This document shows, piece after piece, positions 15,914 to 24,134 of a stretch of DNA of 40,135 bases. The translations under genes and the position numbers were made by a program. The first letter of the stretch is position 1; every line of letters begins with the position of its first letter. Source of the DNA: Deltaproteobacteria bacterium (lineage in GTDB: Bacteria > Desulfobacterota > Syntrophia > Syntrophales > JAFGHS01); contig JAFGHS010000084.1 in NCBI GenBank assembly GCA_016930075.1, forward strand, positions 1 to 40,135, read 5' to 3'. A model generated the notes under the pieces. The model ran no database searches. It worked only from the letters and a program-made list of their open reading frames with translations, and was not told where the DNA came from.

Positions 15914-17380
15914 CTAAAAAAATTCCCTCCTCTTGGATGTAGGCAGGATGCCGAGCATATCTCTGTATTTGGCGATTGTCCGCCTTGCAATGGAAATGCC
16001 CTCCTTCTCCAGGAGGACGACGATCTTATTGTCGCTGTACGGCTTCTTGGGATCTTCGCCGTCAATAATCCGTTTTATCGCTTCCTTGACGCTTTTCGAT
16101 GCGATCGCATCGCCGTTCGTTCTTTGGATGCTGCTGCTGAAAAAATATTTCAGTTCAAAAATCCCCCGCGGCGTATGCATGTATTTGTTCGTCACCACCC
16201 GGCTGATCGTCGATTCGTGCATTTCTACATCATCGGCGATATCCCTTAAAACAAGCGGCTTCAAGTAGCCGATCCCGCGGTCAAAAAATTCCTTTTGATA
16301 TTTCACGATGCTTTCCGAAACATTGTAAATGGTTCGCTGCCTTTGCTGGATGCTCTTGATAAACCAGGAGGCCGACTGAACCCGTTCTTTGATATACTTT
16401 TTACTGCTTTCCGCATGGGGATTACCCTTCACGTTTCCCATAATTTCACGGTAAAAATTACTGATTCTCAGTTGCGGGAGGTTCTCATCGTTAAGAACGA
16501 TTTTATAGTCATCCCCCGATTTGAAAACAAAGACATCCGGAATAATGGCCTGGATCCGCTCCTCATTATAGACTTCTCCCGGCTTCGGATCCATGCGGCC
16601 GATCAGCATGACCGCATGCAACACATCGGCAATGGGTATTTTAAGCGTTTTGGCGATGTGATGATAGTTTTTTACTTCGAGATCTTTGAGATGTTCCTTG
16701 ATGATGGCCTCCACGAGGGGATTCAACATGCCGAGGTGCTTCGCCTGGAGCAGAAGGCATTCTTTCAAGTCCCTGGCGGCAACACCGGCAGGATCGAACT
16801 CCTGAACCTTTGCCAGGACGTCTTCGACCGTATCTTCGGCGACGCCCTCCTGATCGGCAATTTCTTTGAGGGTCGCCATTAAATAACCGCCCTCATCGAG
16901 ATTGCCGATGATCTGCTCGCCGAGCTTCATTTCAAGATCGTTCAGACGGGAAAGTTTGAGCTGCCACATCAGATGGTCCGTCAGGGTGGCCGTCGCCGTC
17001 AAAACATTATCCCACGTCGGCGCCTCGCCGTTTTGCATTTTACTATAACTCGAAGCGGATGTACTGTAGTCTTCAAGGTAGTTGTCCCAGTCAAAATCCT
17101 CTCTGCCGTCGCCCTCGCCCGTCACTTCTTCCGTACGGTCAACAACCTTCACTTCTTCCATATCCATGGACGGCTTATCGTCCATGTCGGGTTCAATGAT
17201 TCTTTCCTGCTCGTCTTCGGACGTCGCCTCTTCCAACAGAGGATTTTCCTGCAATTCCTGGTTGATCGTATCAATCATCTCAAGCCTCGAAAGCTGGAGA
17301 AGCTTGATCGCCTGCTGCAGTTGCGGCGTCATGATCAACTGCTGGGAAAGTCTTAAATTCTGTTTTAATTCCAGTGCCAT
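15914..17380 (-). CDS. rpoN: RNA polymerase sigma-54 factor
   Basis: 488 residues. Region I is the Gln/Leu-rich start (LSQQLIMTPQLQQAIKLLQ), followed by an acidic region II (about 55-115) and the core-binding and DNA-binding domains. The RpoN box ARRTIAKYRD lies about 24 residues from the C-terminus (465-474). It directs core polymerase to -24/-12 promoters activated by AAA+ enhancer-binding proteins. It follows lptB after 86 bases in the conserved lpt-rpoN-hpf order. A strongly matching -24/-12 promoter is present in this window before the pilin gene. Confidence 0.97.
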   Translation of the reverse strand: MALELKQNLRLSQQLIMTPQLQQAIKLLQLSRLEMIDTINQELQENPLLEEATSEDEQERIIEPDMDDKPSMDMEEVKVVDRTEEVTGEGDGREDFDWDNYLEDYSTSASSYSKMQNGEAPTWDNVLTATATLTDHLMWQLKLSRLNDLEMKLGEQIIGNLDEGGYLMATLKEIADQEGVAEDTVEDVLAKVQEFDPAGVAARDLKECLLLQAKHLGMLNPLVEAIIKEHLKDLEVKNYHHIAKTLKIPIADVLHAVMLIGRMDPKPGEVYNEERIQAIIPDVFVFKSGDDYKIVLNDENLPQLRISNFYREIMGNVKGNPHAESSKKYIKERVQSASWFIKSIQQRQRTIYNVSESIVKYQKEFFDRGIGYLKPLVLRDIADDVEMHESTISRVVTNKYMHTPRGIFELKYFFSSSIQRTNGDAIASKSVKEAIKRIIDGEDPKKPYSDNKIVVLLEKEGISIARRTIAKYRDMLGILPTSKRREFF

Positions 17381-17466
17381 AGTCTCCGCTTCATCAATGA
17401 TTGATAACTATCTTTCCCTTCGCAGATTGCCGTATCTGCCGGATCGCCCTTCTGCATTCCCTTCGT

Positions 17467-18189
17467 TTAAAAGTTGAAATTCTCACCAAAATAAATCTTT
17501 CGCGCTATTTCGCAGTTCGCGATGTCTTCCGGACTCCCTTCGACCAGGATGGACCCTTCATGAATGATATACGCCCTGTCGCACGTAGAAAGCGTTTCCC
17601 TCACATTGTGATCCGAAATAATGACGCCGATCCCTTTTGCCTTGAGTTTGGCGATAATCTTCTGAATGTCGGCAATGGCCAGGGGATCGATCCCTGCAAA
17701 AGGCTCATCGAGCAGGATATATTTGGGCGACGTCACCAGGGACCGGGTGATCTCGACCCGCCGTCTCTCTCCGCCCGACAGGGAATAGGCCATGCTTCCG
17801 GCAAGGTGCGAAATGTCGAGCTCCGCAAGCAAATCCTGCAAACGCTTTTTTCTTACGTTGCGATCCGGCTCGATGGCCTCGAGGATCGCCGTGATATTTT
17901 CCTCAACCGTCAGTTTTCTGAATATGGACGGCTCCTGAGGCAAATAGTTCAATCCCTTCCTTGCCCTGACATACATGGGACATCTGCCGATGTCTTCGCC
18001 GTCTAAAAAGATGCTCCCCCCGTCGGGTCGGACCAAACCGACGATCATGTAAAAAGTCGTCGTTTTTCCCGCGCCGTTGGGCCCCAAAAGACCGACCACC
18101 TCGCCCGGATTCGTTTCAATGTCGATCTCATCGACGACTTTCCTGCCGCCGTAAAATTTTATCAGTCCTTTTGCCGACAACTGCCCCAT
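17467..18189 (-). CDS. lptB: LPS export ABC transporter ATP-binding protein
   Basis: 240 residues. Walker A GPNGAGKTT, ABC signature YSLSGGERRR, Walker B ILLDEPFAG and a following His loop region (VIISDHNV) are all intact. LptB powers extraction of LPS from the inner membrane together with LptF/LptG, which are not in the window. An in-frame TTG four codons upstream would lengthen the protein, but GAGG lies six bases before the chosen ATG and would be inside that longer frame, so ATG is preferred. It lies directly downstream of lptA. Confidence 0.95.
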   Translation of the reverse strand: MGQLSAKGLIKFYGGRKVVDEIDIETNPGEVVGLLGPNGAGKTTTFYMIVGLVRPDGGSIFLDGEDIGRCPMYVRARKGLNYLPQEPSIFRKLTVEENITAILEAIEPDRNVRKKRLQDLLAELDISHLAGSMAYSLSGGERRRVEITRSLVTSPKYILLDEPFAGIDPLAIADIQKIIAKLKAKGIGVIISDHNVRETLSTCDRAYIIHEGSILVEGSPEDIANCEIARKIYFGENFNF

Positions 18190-18245
18190 AGGCGACCTCA
18201 AGCCGACGTCAACGGGCAGGAGATGAAAATTTCCGCCCTTCCCGT

Positions 18246-18812
18246 TTACGGCTTCCCTTTCTCCTCTTCATTTTTCGGATAGATGGTCGCCGTCACCCGT
18301 TTGTTTTCGGCGCTTTCAACAATACCCCTGTTCTCGTTCAGAAACACGACAATGGTATCGCCCCGAACAACATTGCTCCCCTCGCGCATGACGGCGTTTC
18401 CCGTCATGGTGATCTTTTGCGCATCATTGTAAAAAAGGGCATTGTCGCCCGTCACGGTTCTATCGCCCTGGATAACGGCAACATGCCCCCTGGCTTCGAT
18501 CTTATCCAGATCGCCCGTCTTTTCCAGTTTTTTCGAGCCGATTTGATCGGATGAGCCCTGATTTTTTTTATAGTAAACGATAATACTGTCCGCCTGGATG
18601 GTCTTGTCGCCCTGGCGCGCCACGGCATCTCCCGAAAAAACAACGCGCCTTTCGTCATGATACGCGTCCAGCCGGTCGGCAACAACGTCGATCGGCAAAT
18701 TCCTCCCCGTTGCCGCATGCGGCTTCCCCATCAACTCCTTTGCGCACAGACGGCCCGGCAAAACCGCAAACGCCATGAGCAAAAAGATAAGGGGAATGAT
18801 TTTTATTTTCAT
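18246..18812 (-). CDS. lptA: LPS transport periplasmic protein LptA
   Basis: 188 residues from the ATG. The N-terminal signal peptide (KIKIIPLIFLLMAFAVLPG, cleavage near LCA-K) targets the periplasm. The mature OstA-like domain has repeated strand units ('IDVVADRLDAYHDERRVVFSGDAVARQGD', 'VTGDNALFYNDAQKITMTGNAVMREG'). It forms the periplasmic bridge for LPS between LptC and LptD. The start is uncertain: GGAGAA lies upstream, better spaced for a TTG at 18821 than for the ATG, and the frame is open to a TTG at 18833, just after the lptC stop. Confidence 0.88.
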   Translation of the reverse strand: MKIKIIPLIFLLMAFAVLPGRLCAKELMGKPHAATGRNLPIDVVADRLDAYHDERRVVFSGDAVARQGDKTIQADSIIVYYKKNQGSSDQIGSKKLEKTGDLDKIEARGHVAVIQGDRTVTGDNALFYNDAQKITMTGNAVMREGSNVVRGDTIVVFLNENRGIVESAENKRVTATIYPKNEEEKGKP

Positions 18813-18834
18813 CACAGACAACGGTTTCTCCAAT

Positions 18835-19383
18835 TTATCTGATCTGCGCCTTCACGCCTGACAGCAGGGATATTTTTTCATCCGCAAGGGACAGGGTCAT
18901 CCCCCTGCCTCCGATTTTCATCCGCCCTGTTTCCATCATGACAGGCGCTTTCGTATGGAAGACTTGATCACCATGGGAATAATCCAGATAATCCGTCGCG
19001 AAACGATCGCCGCTTTCGGAGATGATCTTTACATTCCCGGATATTTTCATATCCTTGGTATCCGTCTTCACATGGCCCTTATCGCCTGTCAGTAAGAATG
19101 TCTTGCCGTCCTGCGTAATAAATTTCACACGGACTTTTTCAAAAAACGTCGCATTGTCCTTCTTGATATACCTTGCCGTATCCGCCGTTACCTCCCACTT
19201 GACACCCGATTCGGTTACATCGGTGTAACGCACATCCTGAATCTGGAGATCGACCCTGTCCGGCAAAATCTTCAGCAGTTTTTCGGGCGTTTTCTGCTTC
19301 TCAAAGCTCAATATGCCGAGACCCGCAATAACCGCCGCTGCCATAAGCCCGATAATGATCTTTGTCTTATTCCGTAATTTCAT
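18835..19383 (-). CDS. lptC: LPS export membrane-anchored protein LptC
   Basis: 182 residues. A single N-terminal transmembrane anchor (about 8-26) is followed by a periplasmic OstA/LptC beta-jellyroll fold ('MKISGNVKIISESGDRFATDYLDYS', 'VFHTKAPVMMETGRMKIGGRGM'). It receives LPS from LptBFG and passes it to LptA, whose gene follows within a few bases. The ribosome site is weak. A good promoter about 90 bases upstream suggests that lptC-lptA-lptB-rpoN can be transcribed separately from kdsC. Confidence 0.88.
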   Translation of the reverse strand: MKLRNKTKIIIGLMAAAVIAGLGILSFEKQKTPEKLLKILPDRVDLQIQDVRYTDVTESGVKWEVTADTARYIKKDNATFFEKVRVKFITQDGKTFLLTGDKGHVKTDTKDMKISGNVKIISESGDRFATDYLDYSHGDQVFHTKAPVMMETGRMKIGGRGMTLSLADEKISLLSGVKAQIR

Positions 19384-19470
19384 GGGTCAGCATTTTTCAG
19401 CCCATAGCCGTCACGCAAATCTGCGGGAACGGTTAACTGCCTCTTTATCAAAAGGGCTCCTCTTGATTAT

Positions 19471-19499
19471 TTTATATCTTTGATTCGTGAAAAGATCAA
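19471..19499 (-). promoter_or_regulatory. Promoter candidate for lptCAB-rpoN
   Basis: Minus strand TTGATC (19499-19494), 17-base spacer, TATAAA (19476-19471) within the 161-base kdsC-lptC gap. Confidence 0.5.
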
Positions 19500-19544
19500 G
19501 CGTCACGGCAAACACTATCATATATTGGCGACTTCGACGCCTTT

Positions 19545-20087
19545 TCAAACCAGCTCATATTTTGACGCCACCTCTTCCCATTTTCCCTGCAGCTTCATGA
19601 TCATGTCGCAGACTTCACGGACGGCGCCGCTGCCGCCTTTTTCCCGGGTGGTATAATCGGCAATTTTTTTTACCTCTTCCACGGCATCGGCAACGGCAAC
19701 GGAAAATCCGACGCGTCTCATAGAGGGGACGTCGACAACATCATCGCCGATATAAGCCACCTCACGGGCGGAAAGATTTCTCTTTTTGACGATCTCCTCA
19801 TACCTTTCAAGTTTGTTCCACACGCCCTGATGAACCTCGCCGATGCCTAAATCGCGGGCCCGATGCTCCACCACGGCCGATTTCCTGCCCGTAAGAAAAA
19901 CGACATCCACGCCGGTGCGCATCAGCATCTTGAGCCCGTGTCCGTCCCGGACGTCAAAGTGCTTGCTCTCCCGGCCCGCATCGTCCATGATGACCTTGCC
20001 GTCCGTTAAAACGCCGTCCACATCAAGGATGAGCAGTTTCAAAGATCGAATGTTTTCCAGCAGCTCTTCACCGAATGGCATATCCAT
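19545..20087 (-). CDS. kdsC: 3-deoxy-D-manno-octulosonate 8-phosphate phosphatase
   Basis: 180 residues, a cap-less HAD phosphatase of the KdsC family (a tetramer in known members). The HAD nucleophile and acid are Asp22 and Asp24 in DVDGVLTDG; 'FLTGRKS' (motif II) and 'YIGDDVVDVP' (motif IV) complete the site. It releases Kdo from Kdo-8-P for lipopolysaccharide synthesis, directly after KdsA, whose gene is 36 bases upstream. Confidence 0.95.
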   Translation of the reverse strand: MDMPFGEELLENIRSLKLLILDVDGVLTDGKVIMDDAGRESKHFDVRDGHGLKMLMRTGVDVVFLTGRKSAVVEHRARDLGIGEVHQGVWNKLERYEEIVKKRNLSAREVAYIGDDVVDVPSMRRVGFSVAVADAVEEVKKIADYTTREKGGSGAVREVCDMIMKLQGKWEEVASKYELV

Positions 20088-20123
20088 AAATTTTCCCCGC
20101 CTTACGCTTGAATTCAGGCCCTT

Positions 20124-20945
20124 CTATGGCGCCTTCACGATGTGATCAATTTTTTTTAGCATCTTTAACAGGTCATAAAGCGAATCCAGATACAGCGAGT
20201 TCGGACCGTCGCATAACGCGCACTCCGGATCGGGATGCACTTCCAGAAACAGGCCGTCTATGCCCACAGCGACGGCAGCACGGGAAAGATAGGGCACCAT
20301 ATCCCTCTGACCGCCCGACGACGCGCCTTGGCCGCCCGGCAGCTGGACGGCATGGGTCGCGTCAAAGACAACCGGGCAGCCCATGGCCGCCATAACAGGC
20401 AGGCAGCGGAAGTCGGCAACCAGGTTATTATACCCGAAGCTTGTCCCCCTTTCCGTAATGATGACGTTTTCGTTATGAGCCGATGCAACCTTTTTCAATA
20501 TATTGGCCACATCCCAGGGCGCCAGAAACTGGCCTTTCTTGATATTGATGATCTTCGCCTTGCGGGCAATTTCGACGACAAAATCCGTCTGCCGGCATAA
20601 AAATGCCGGGACCTGAACAATATCAAGTATCTCCGCAGCCTGTGCAATTTCCTCAAAACGGTGCGCATCGGAAAGGACCGGAATCTGAAAGTCTTCTTTG
20701 ATTTCCGCCAGGATGCGCAGGCCCTCTTCCATGCCGGGCCCCCGGTATGAATCGATGGACATGCGGTTCGCCTTGTCGTAGGATGCCTTGAAAATAAAAG
20801 GGATTGACAGCTCCGTTGTGAGTTTCTTCAAGAACCGGGCGATACCCCGCGTCTTTTCCTCATCTTCAATCACGCAGGGCCCCGCAATAAGGACAAAGGG
20901 CGCCCCGCCGCCGATGACAAAATCATTTAACATTATTTTTTTCAT
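20124..20945 (-). CDS. kdsA: 2-dehydro-3-deoxyphosphooctonate aldolase (Kdo-8-P synthase)
   Basis: 273 residues. It condenses phosphoenolpyruvate with arabinose 5-phosphate to Kdo-8-P. The frame opens 19 codons further upstream inside the end of the TPR gene, but AGAGGTG lies just before the chosen ATG and the protein then starts like its family. Cys24 in LIAGPCVIE, His in FDATHAVQLPGG, and Glu/Asp in 'LEVHPDPECALCDGPN' are the ligands of the metal-dependent KdsA class (Aquifex type); the metal-free E. coli class has Asn at the Cys position. Coupled to kdsC. Confidence 0.96.
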   Translation of the reverse strand: MKKIMLNDFVIGGGAPFVLIAGPCVIEDEEKTRGIARFLKKLTTELSIPFIFKASYDKANRMSIDSYRGPGMEEGLRILAEIKEDFQIPVLSDAHRFEEIAQAAEILDIVQVPAFLCRQTDFVVEIARKAKIINIKKGQFLAPWDVANILKKVASAHNENVIITERGTSFGYNNLVADFRCLPVMAAMGCPVVFDATHAVQLPGGQGASSGGQRDMVPYLSRAAVAVGIDGLFLEVHPDPECALCDGPNSLYLDSLYDLLKMLKKIDHIVKAP

Positions 20946-20991
20946 GTTTTCACCTCTATGCGGTAATGGCCTGATCCGCCCTGCTTTCCTC

Positions 20992-23007
20992 TCAATTCTC
21001 ATGTTTTTGTTGAAGGAGCTTAATTTTCATCTGGGGAATCTTTTTTGCGGCCTTGAGCAATTCGGGATTCAGTTCATAGGCATTGGTATATGCCGTCAGG
21101 GCGTCGTTGAACATCCCTTTTTTTTCGTACGCCTCTCCCAGATGAAGATGAACATATGAATCGTCGGCATCAAAACGCAACGACATTCGATAATATTCTA
21201 TGGCTTTATCCGTCTCCCCTTTCAGGGTATGCACATCGGCAAGGCCCGCGTAAAGGGCCCCCTTCCGGGGCTCCATTTTGATCATTTTTTGGTAGATATT
21301 GATCGCGGCATCGAATTGCCGGGCCTTCAGGTAATAATCCACCAGATTTCCATAAACCGCCATCGTCGGTTTTGCGGCGGCCAGCTTTTCGTACAGTAAA
21401 ATCGCATCCTTCGTCCTGCCGAGTTTGTGATAACCCTCCGCAAGGTCCTGATAAATTTCCGGGTTTTTAAGACCGTATCTGACCGCCTTCTCGTAGCTCG
21501 CCACGGACAGGGCGACCTTTTTCAATTCACCGTAGGCAAACCCGAGGTTTGCATAAACCGCTGCTTTCCGCGGCGATGTCTTCAACGCCTTCTCATAATG
21601 GACAACGGCCTGGGCGTATTGCTTGTTTTGCAGATGGATATGGGCTAACCGCTCCAGGGCATCGGCGTCATGGGGCCTTAATTTCAGGACCTGTCCATAG
21701 TGGTCCACCGCCTCATTCGTCCGTTTGAGTTTTTCATAAGCGACGGCCAGATTATAATGCACCACGGGATCCTTCGGGTTTAAGGACAGTGATTTCCGGT
21801 AGCTTTCTATTTCCTCTCTGGTCAATCCTTTTCCACCATAGGCCAGACCGAGATTTGCATGGGCCGATGCGCTTTTGGGCTGTTTTTTGATGATTTCCCT
21901 GTACCAGCGGACGGCGTCGTCATATCTTGCATTCTTCAGGCTGGCGTCGGCCAGGGCGATCAAGGCACTGTCATCGTGAGGCGTCTTTTTGACGATGACC
22001 TGATACTCCTTGAGGGCCGCATCGGGGCGCTTTGCCTTTTCATAGGTCTCCGCCAGTTTAAGCCGCACCGCCGTATTACCCGGCTCAAGCCTGAGGGCCT
22101 CCTGATAATGGGCGATGGCCCTGTCCAAACGTCCGGACTGACTGTAGGCAAATGCCACATTGGCATGGGCGGCGTAATCCCTGGGGGTCATCCGGATTAA
22201 TTTTAAACCGGCGGCAACGGCTTTATCATATTCCTTTTTTTCCAGGTGACATTTCACAAGTTCCGCGGCCGCCGTTACATCATCCGGTTTCCGCGAGAGA
22301 ATATTCCGATATTGGGCAATGGCTTCATCGAGTCTTCCGGAACGGACATAAACCGCCGCCAGCATCTTCCGGACATTCAGATCTTCCTGATTCAGGGAGA
22401 TCGCGCGTTTGAGATATTCGATGCGCATATTCAGCTTTTCGCTCCCCTTGGCATACCTTAACCAATCCTGGGCAGTAATGCCGACTTTCATGGGAACGGC
22501 GGCAACCGGCCGTCCACGGTAAGCCACATGGATATTGAAGGAGTAAACCTGCTCTCCCGCAAAGCCGCCGGATGCCGACGTCATGATCCCGTCGACAATA
22601 TCAATGCCTTTGATGAGCCGGCGAAAATCGTTTTGACCGTCGTTCCCCTCCATATCGACGGAAATATCCCGGCCGGACAGCACATCCGTTGCAACATCCT
22701 TGATCACAAATTCATCCCGGTAGGATACCTCAAAAACATCCCCCTTCCTGATCCGCAATTCTTCCCCGTTTTTCTCGATGTTAAGGTAATAGAACTGCGG
22801 CGGCGCCCCCATAAAAGTGAAGGCAAACATATTCTTCAATCTCAGCACGGATTGAGACAATCCCAAATTTCTCTCACGGACAAGATAAACCGAAAACGCG
22901 GCAACAACGAGAAGGATGCTTCCGAAGACAAAAATCTTCTTTGCGTTTAGGGAAAAGCCCGGAAATAATTTCTGTTTCCTTCGGTATCTGTTTTTATAAT
23001 CCATCAT
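20992..23007 (-). CDS. Membrane-anchored TPR-repeat protein
   Basis: 671 residues. An N-terminal basic segment precedes one transmembrane helix (about 25-44). Residues about 60-185 form an unrecognised extracytoplasmic domain with strand-like stretches. From about 190 to the end there are roughly 13 tandem 34-residue TPR units, each with the A-x-x-Y/L-x-x-x-G and A-x-x-x-Y-x-x-A-L-x-L-x-P pattern. It probably scaffolds protein assemblies on the periplasmic face; a function in LPS or pilus assembly is only suggested by neighbours. It starts 26 bases after xerD and its end nearly touches kdsA. Confidence 0.85.
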   Translation of the reverse strand: MMDYKNRYRRKQKLFPGFSLNAKKIFVFGSILLVVAAFSVYLVRERNLGLSQSVLRLKNMFAFTFMGAPPQFYYLNIEKNGEELRIRKGDVFEVSYRDEFVIKDVATDVLSGRDISVDMEGNDGQNDFRRLIKGIDIVDGIMTSASGGFAGEQVYSFNIHVAYRGRPVAAVPMKVGITAQDWLRYAKGSEKLNMRIEYLKRAISLNQEDLNVRKMLAAVYVRSGRLDEAIAQYRNILSRKPDDVTAAAELVKCHLEKKEYDKAVAAGLKLIRMTPRDYAAHANVAFAYSQSGRLDRAIAHYQEALRLEPGNTAVRLKLAETYEKAKRPDAALKEYQVIVKKTPHDDSALIALADASLKNARYDDAVRWYREIIKKQPKSASAHANLGLAYGGKGLTREEIESYRKSLSLNPKDPVVHYNLAVAYEKLKRTNEAVDHYGQVLKLRPHDADALERLAHIHLQNKQYAQAVVHYEKALKTSPRKAAVYANLGFAYGELKKVALSVASYEKAVRYGLKNPEIYQDLAEGYHKLGRTKDAILLYEKLAAAKPTMAVYGNLVDYYLKARQFDAAINIYQKMIKMEPRKGALYAGLADVHTLKGETDKAIEYYRMSLRFDADDSYVHLHLGEAYEKKGMFNDALTAYTNAYELNPELLKAAKKIPQMKIKLLQQKHEN

Positions 23008-23033
23008 TCGTTATGACCGGAAAATCATCTGCT

Positions 23034-23921
23034 TCATCCGCGGGGATGATATTTCTTGTGGATGCTTTTCAGCCGTTCCCGCGACACATGGGTGTAAATC
23101 TGCGTTGTCGCAATATCCACATGCCCCAGCATAACCTGCACCGCCCGCAGGTCCGCACCTCCTTCGAGCAGATGGGTTGCGAAAGAATGCCGAAACGTAT
23201 GGGGATGAATTTTCTTCTGCAGACCGGCGCTTGCGGCATATTTTTTAACGATCTTCCAGAATCCCTGACGCGTGAGGCCCTTGCCCGATTTGTTTAAAAA
23301 AAGGACCGTCGATTTCCGGCCCGCAAGAAGCGCCGGCCTTGCCTGCTCAACATATTCCGTAAGGCATTCGTATGCCGATTTGCCGACGGGAACGATCCTT
23401 TCTTTCCCGCCCTTCCCCAGGGCCGTCACGTACCCCACCTGCCAGTTCATGGCGTTGATGGTCAGGGAAATCAACTCCGACACGCGGATCCCCGTCGCAT
23501 ACATGAGCTCCAGCATCGCTTTGTCCCTGACGGCAGAGACGGAGGCCGAACCGGGCTGCGCCAAAAGGAGGTTCATTTCCTCCTGACTGAGCGTGTCGGG
23601 AAGGCGCATCCAGGTTTTCGCTGATGTAATGTTGGCCGCCGGATCGAGATCGATTTTCTGCTCCCGGATCAGATATTTATAAAAACCCCGGATTGCCGAA
23701 AGATTCCGGTTCATGGATGTTGCGCTCAACCCGATTCTTCTTAAGCTTTCCAGATAAGCTATCACATCGTCCGGGGCGATGCCGCCGACAGACGGAATGC
23801 CGCGCTCCCGGATAAAAGTCCAATACCTGTTCAAGTCGCGGCTGTAAGCCTCGATGGAATTGCGGGCGGCGCCTTTTTCAACGGACAGGAAATTGATATA
23901 TTCATCGATCAGATTATGCAA
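23034..23921 (-). CDS. xerD: Tyrosine recombinase XerD/XerC-type
   Basis: 295 residues, standard length. N-terminal SAM-like core-binding domain and C-terminal catalytic domain with Arg in ATGIRVSEL, Lys in GKGGKERIVP, HTFRHSFATHLLEGG (His-x-x-Arg), MLGH and nucleophile Tyr276 in TQIYTHV. It resolves chromosome dimers at dif. The housekeeping context and complete catalytic set argue against a mobile-element integrase. No att-like direct repeats were seen around it. Confidence 0.9.
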   Translation of the reverse strand: MHNLIDEYINFLSVEKGAARNSIEAYSRDLNRYWTFIRERGIPSVGGIAPDDVIAYLESLRRIGLSATSMNRNLSAIRGFYKYLIREQKIDLDPAANITSAKTWMRLPDTLSQEEMNLLLAQPGSASVSAVRDKAMLELMYATGIRVSELISLTINAMNWQVGYVTALGKGGKERIVPVGKSAYECLTEYVEQARPALLAGRKSTVLFLNKSGKGLTRQGFWKIVKKYAASAGLQKKIHPHTFRHSFATHLLEGGADLRAVQVMLGHVDIATTQIYTHVSRERLKSIHKKYHPRG

Positions 23922-23931
23922 CGGCCCACCT

Positions 23932-24129
23932 TCAGCGAATGATCTTCATATCATCCCTGCCTGTCACCATTTTATCCCCCACGGATGTGCCGCAGAACAC
24001 GCATGAATAGTCATACTTATCCCCGTCGGCCAAAACGAGCAAAAGCCTTTTTCTTACGGGAACCGCCCTCCGGCAGACGGGGCAGAACAGTTCCGTCGCG
24101 TCGAAATCCTTGTATTGTTCTGTTCTCAT
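23932..24129 (-). CDS. Small zinc-ribbon protein
   Basis: 65 residues from the ATG that follows GGTGAG; the frame is open for 16 more codons upstream but those would overlap nadE. Two pairs, CPVC and CVFC (about 33 residues apart), form a likely zinc ribbon, with 'LLLVLADGDKYDYSC' between them. It lies 10 bases before xerD and immediately after nadE. Similar short proteins are found in other deltaproteobacteria; function unknown. Confidence 0.7.
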   Translation of the reverse strand: MRTEQYKDFDATELFCPVCRRAVPVRKRLLLVLADGDKYDYSCVFCGTSVGDKMVTGRDDMKIIR

Positions 24130-24134
24130 GGCGC

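Noticed and set aside
23034..23921. Mobile-element integrase
   Set aside because: The tyrosine recombinase has XerD-type length and motifs, sits in a housekeeping run, and shows no att repeats, excisionase or tRNA gene nearby.
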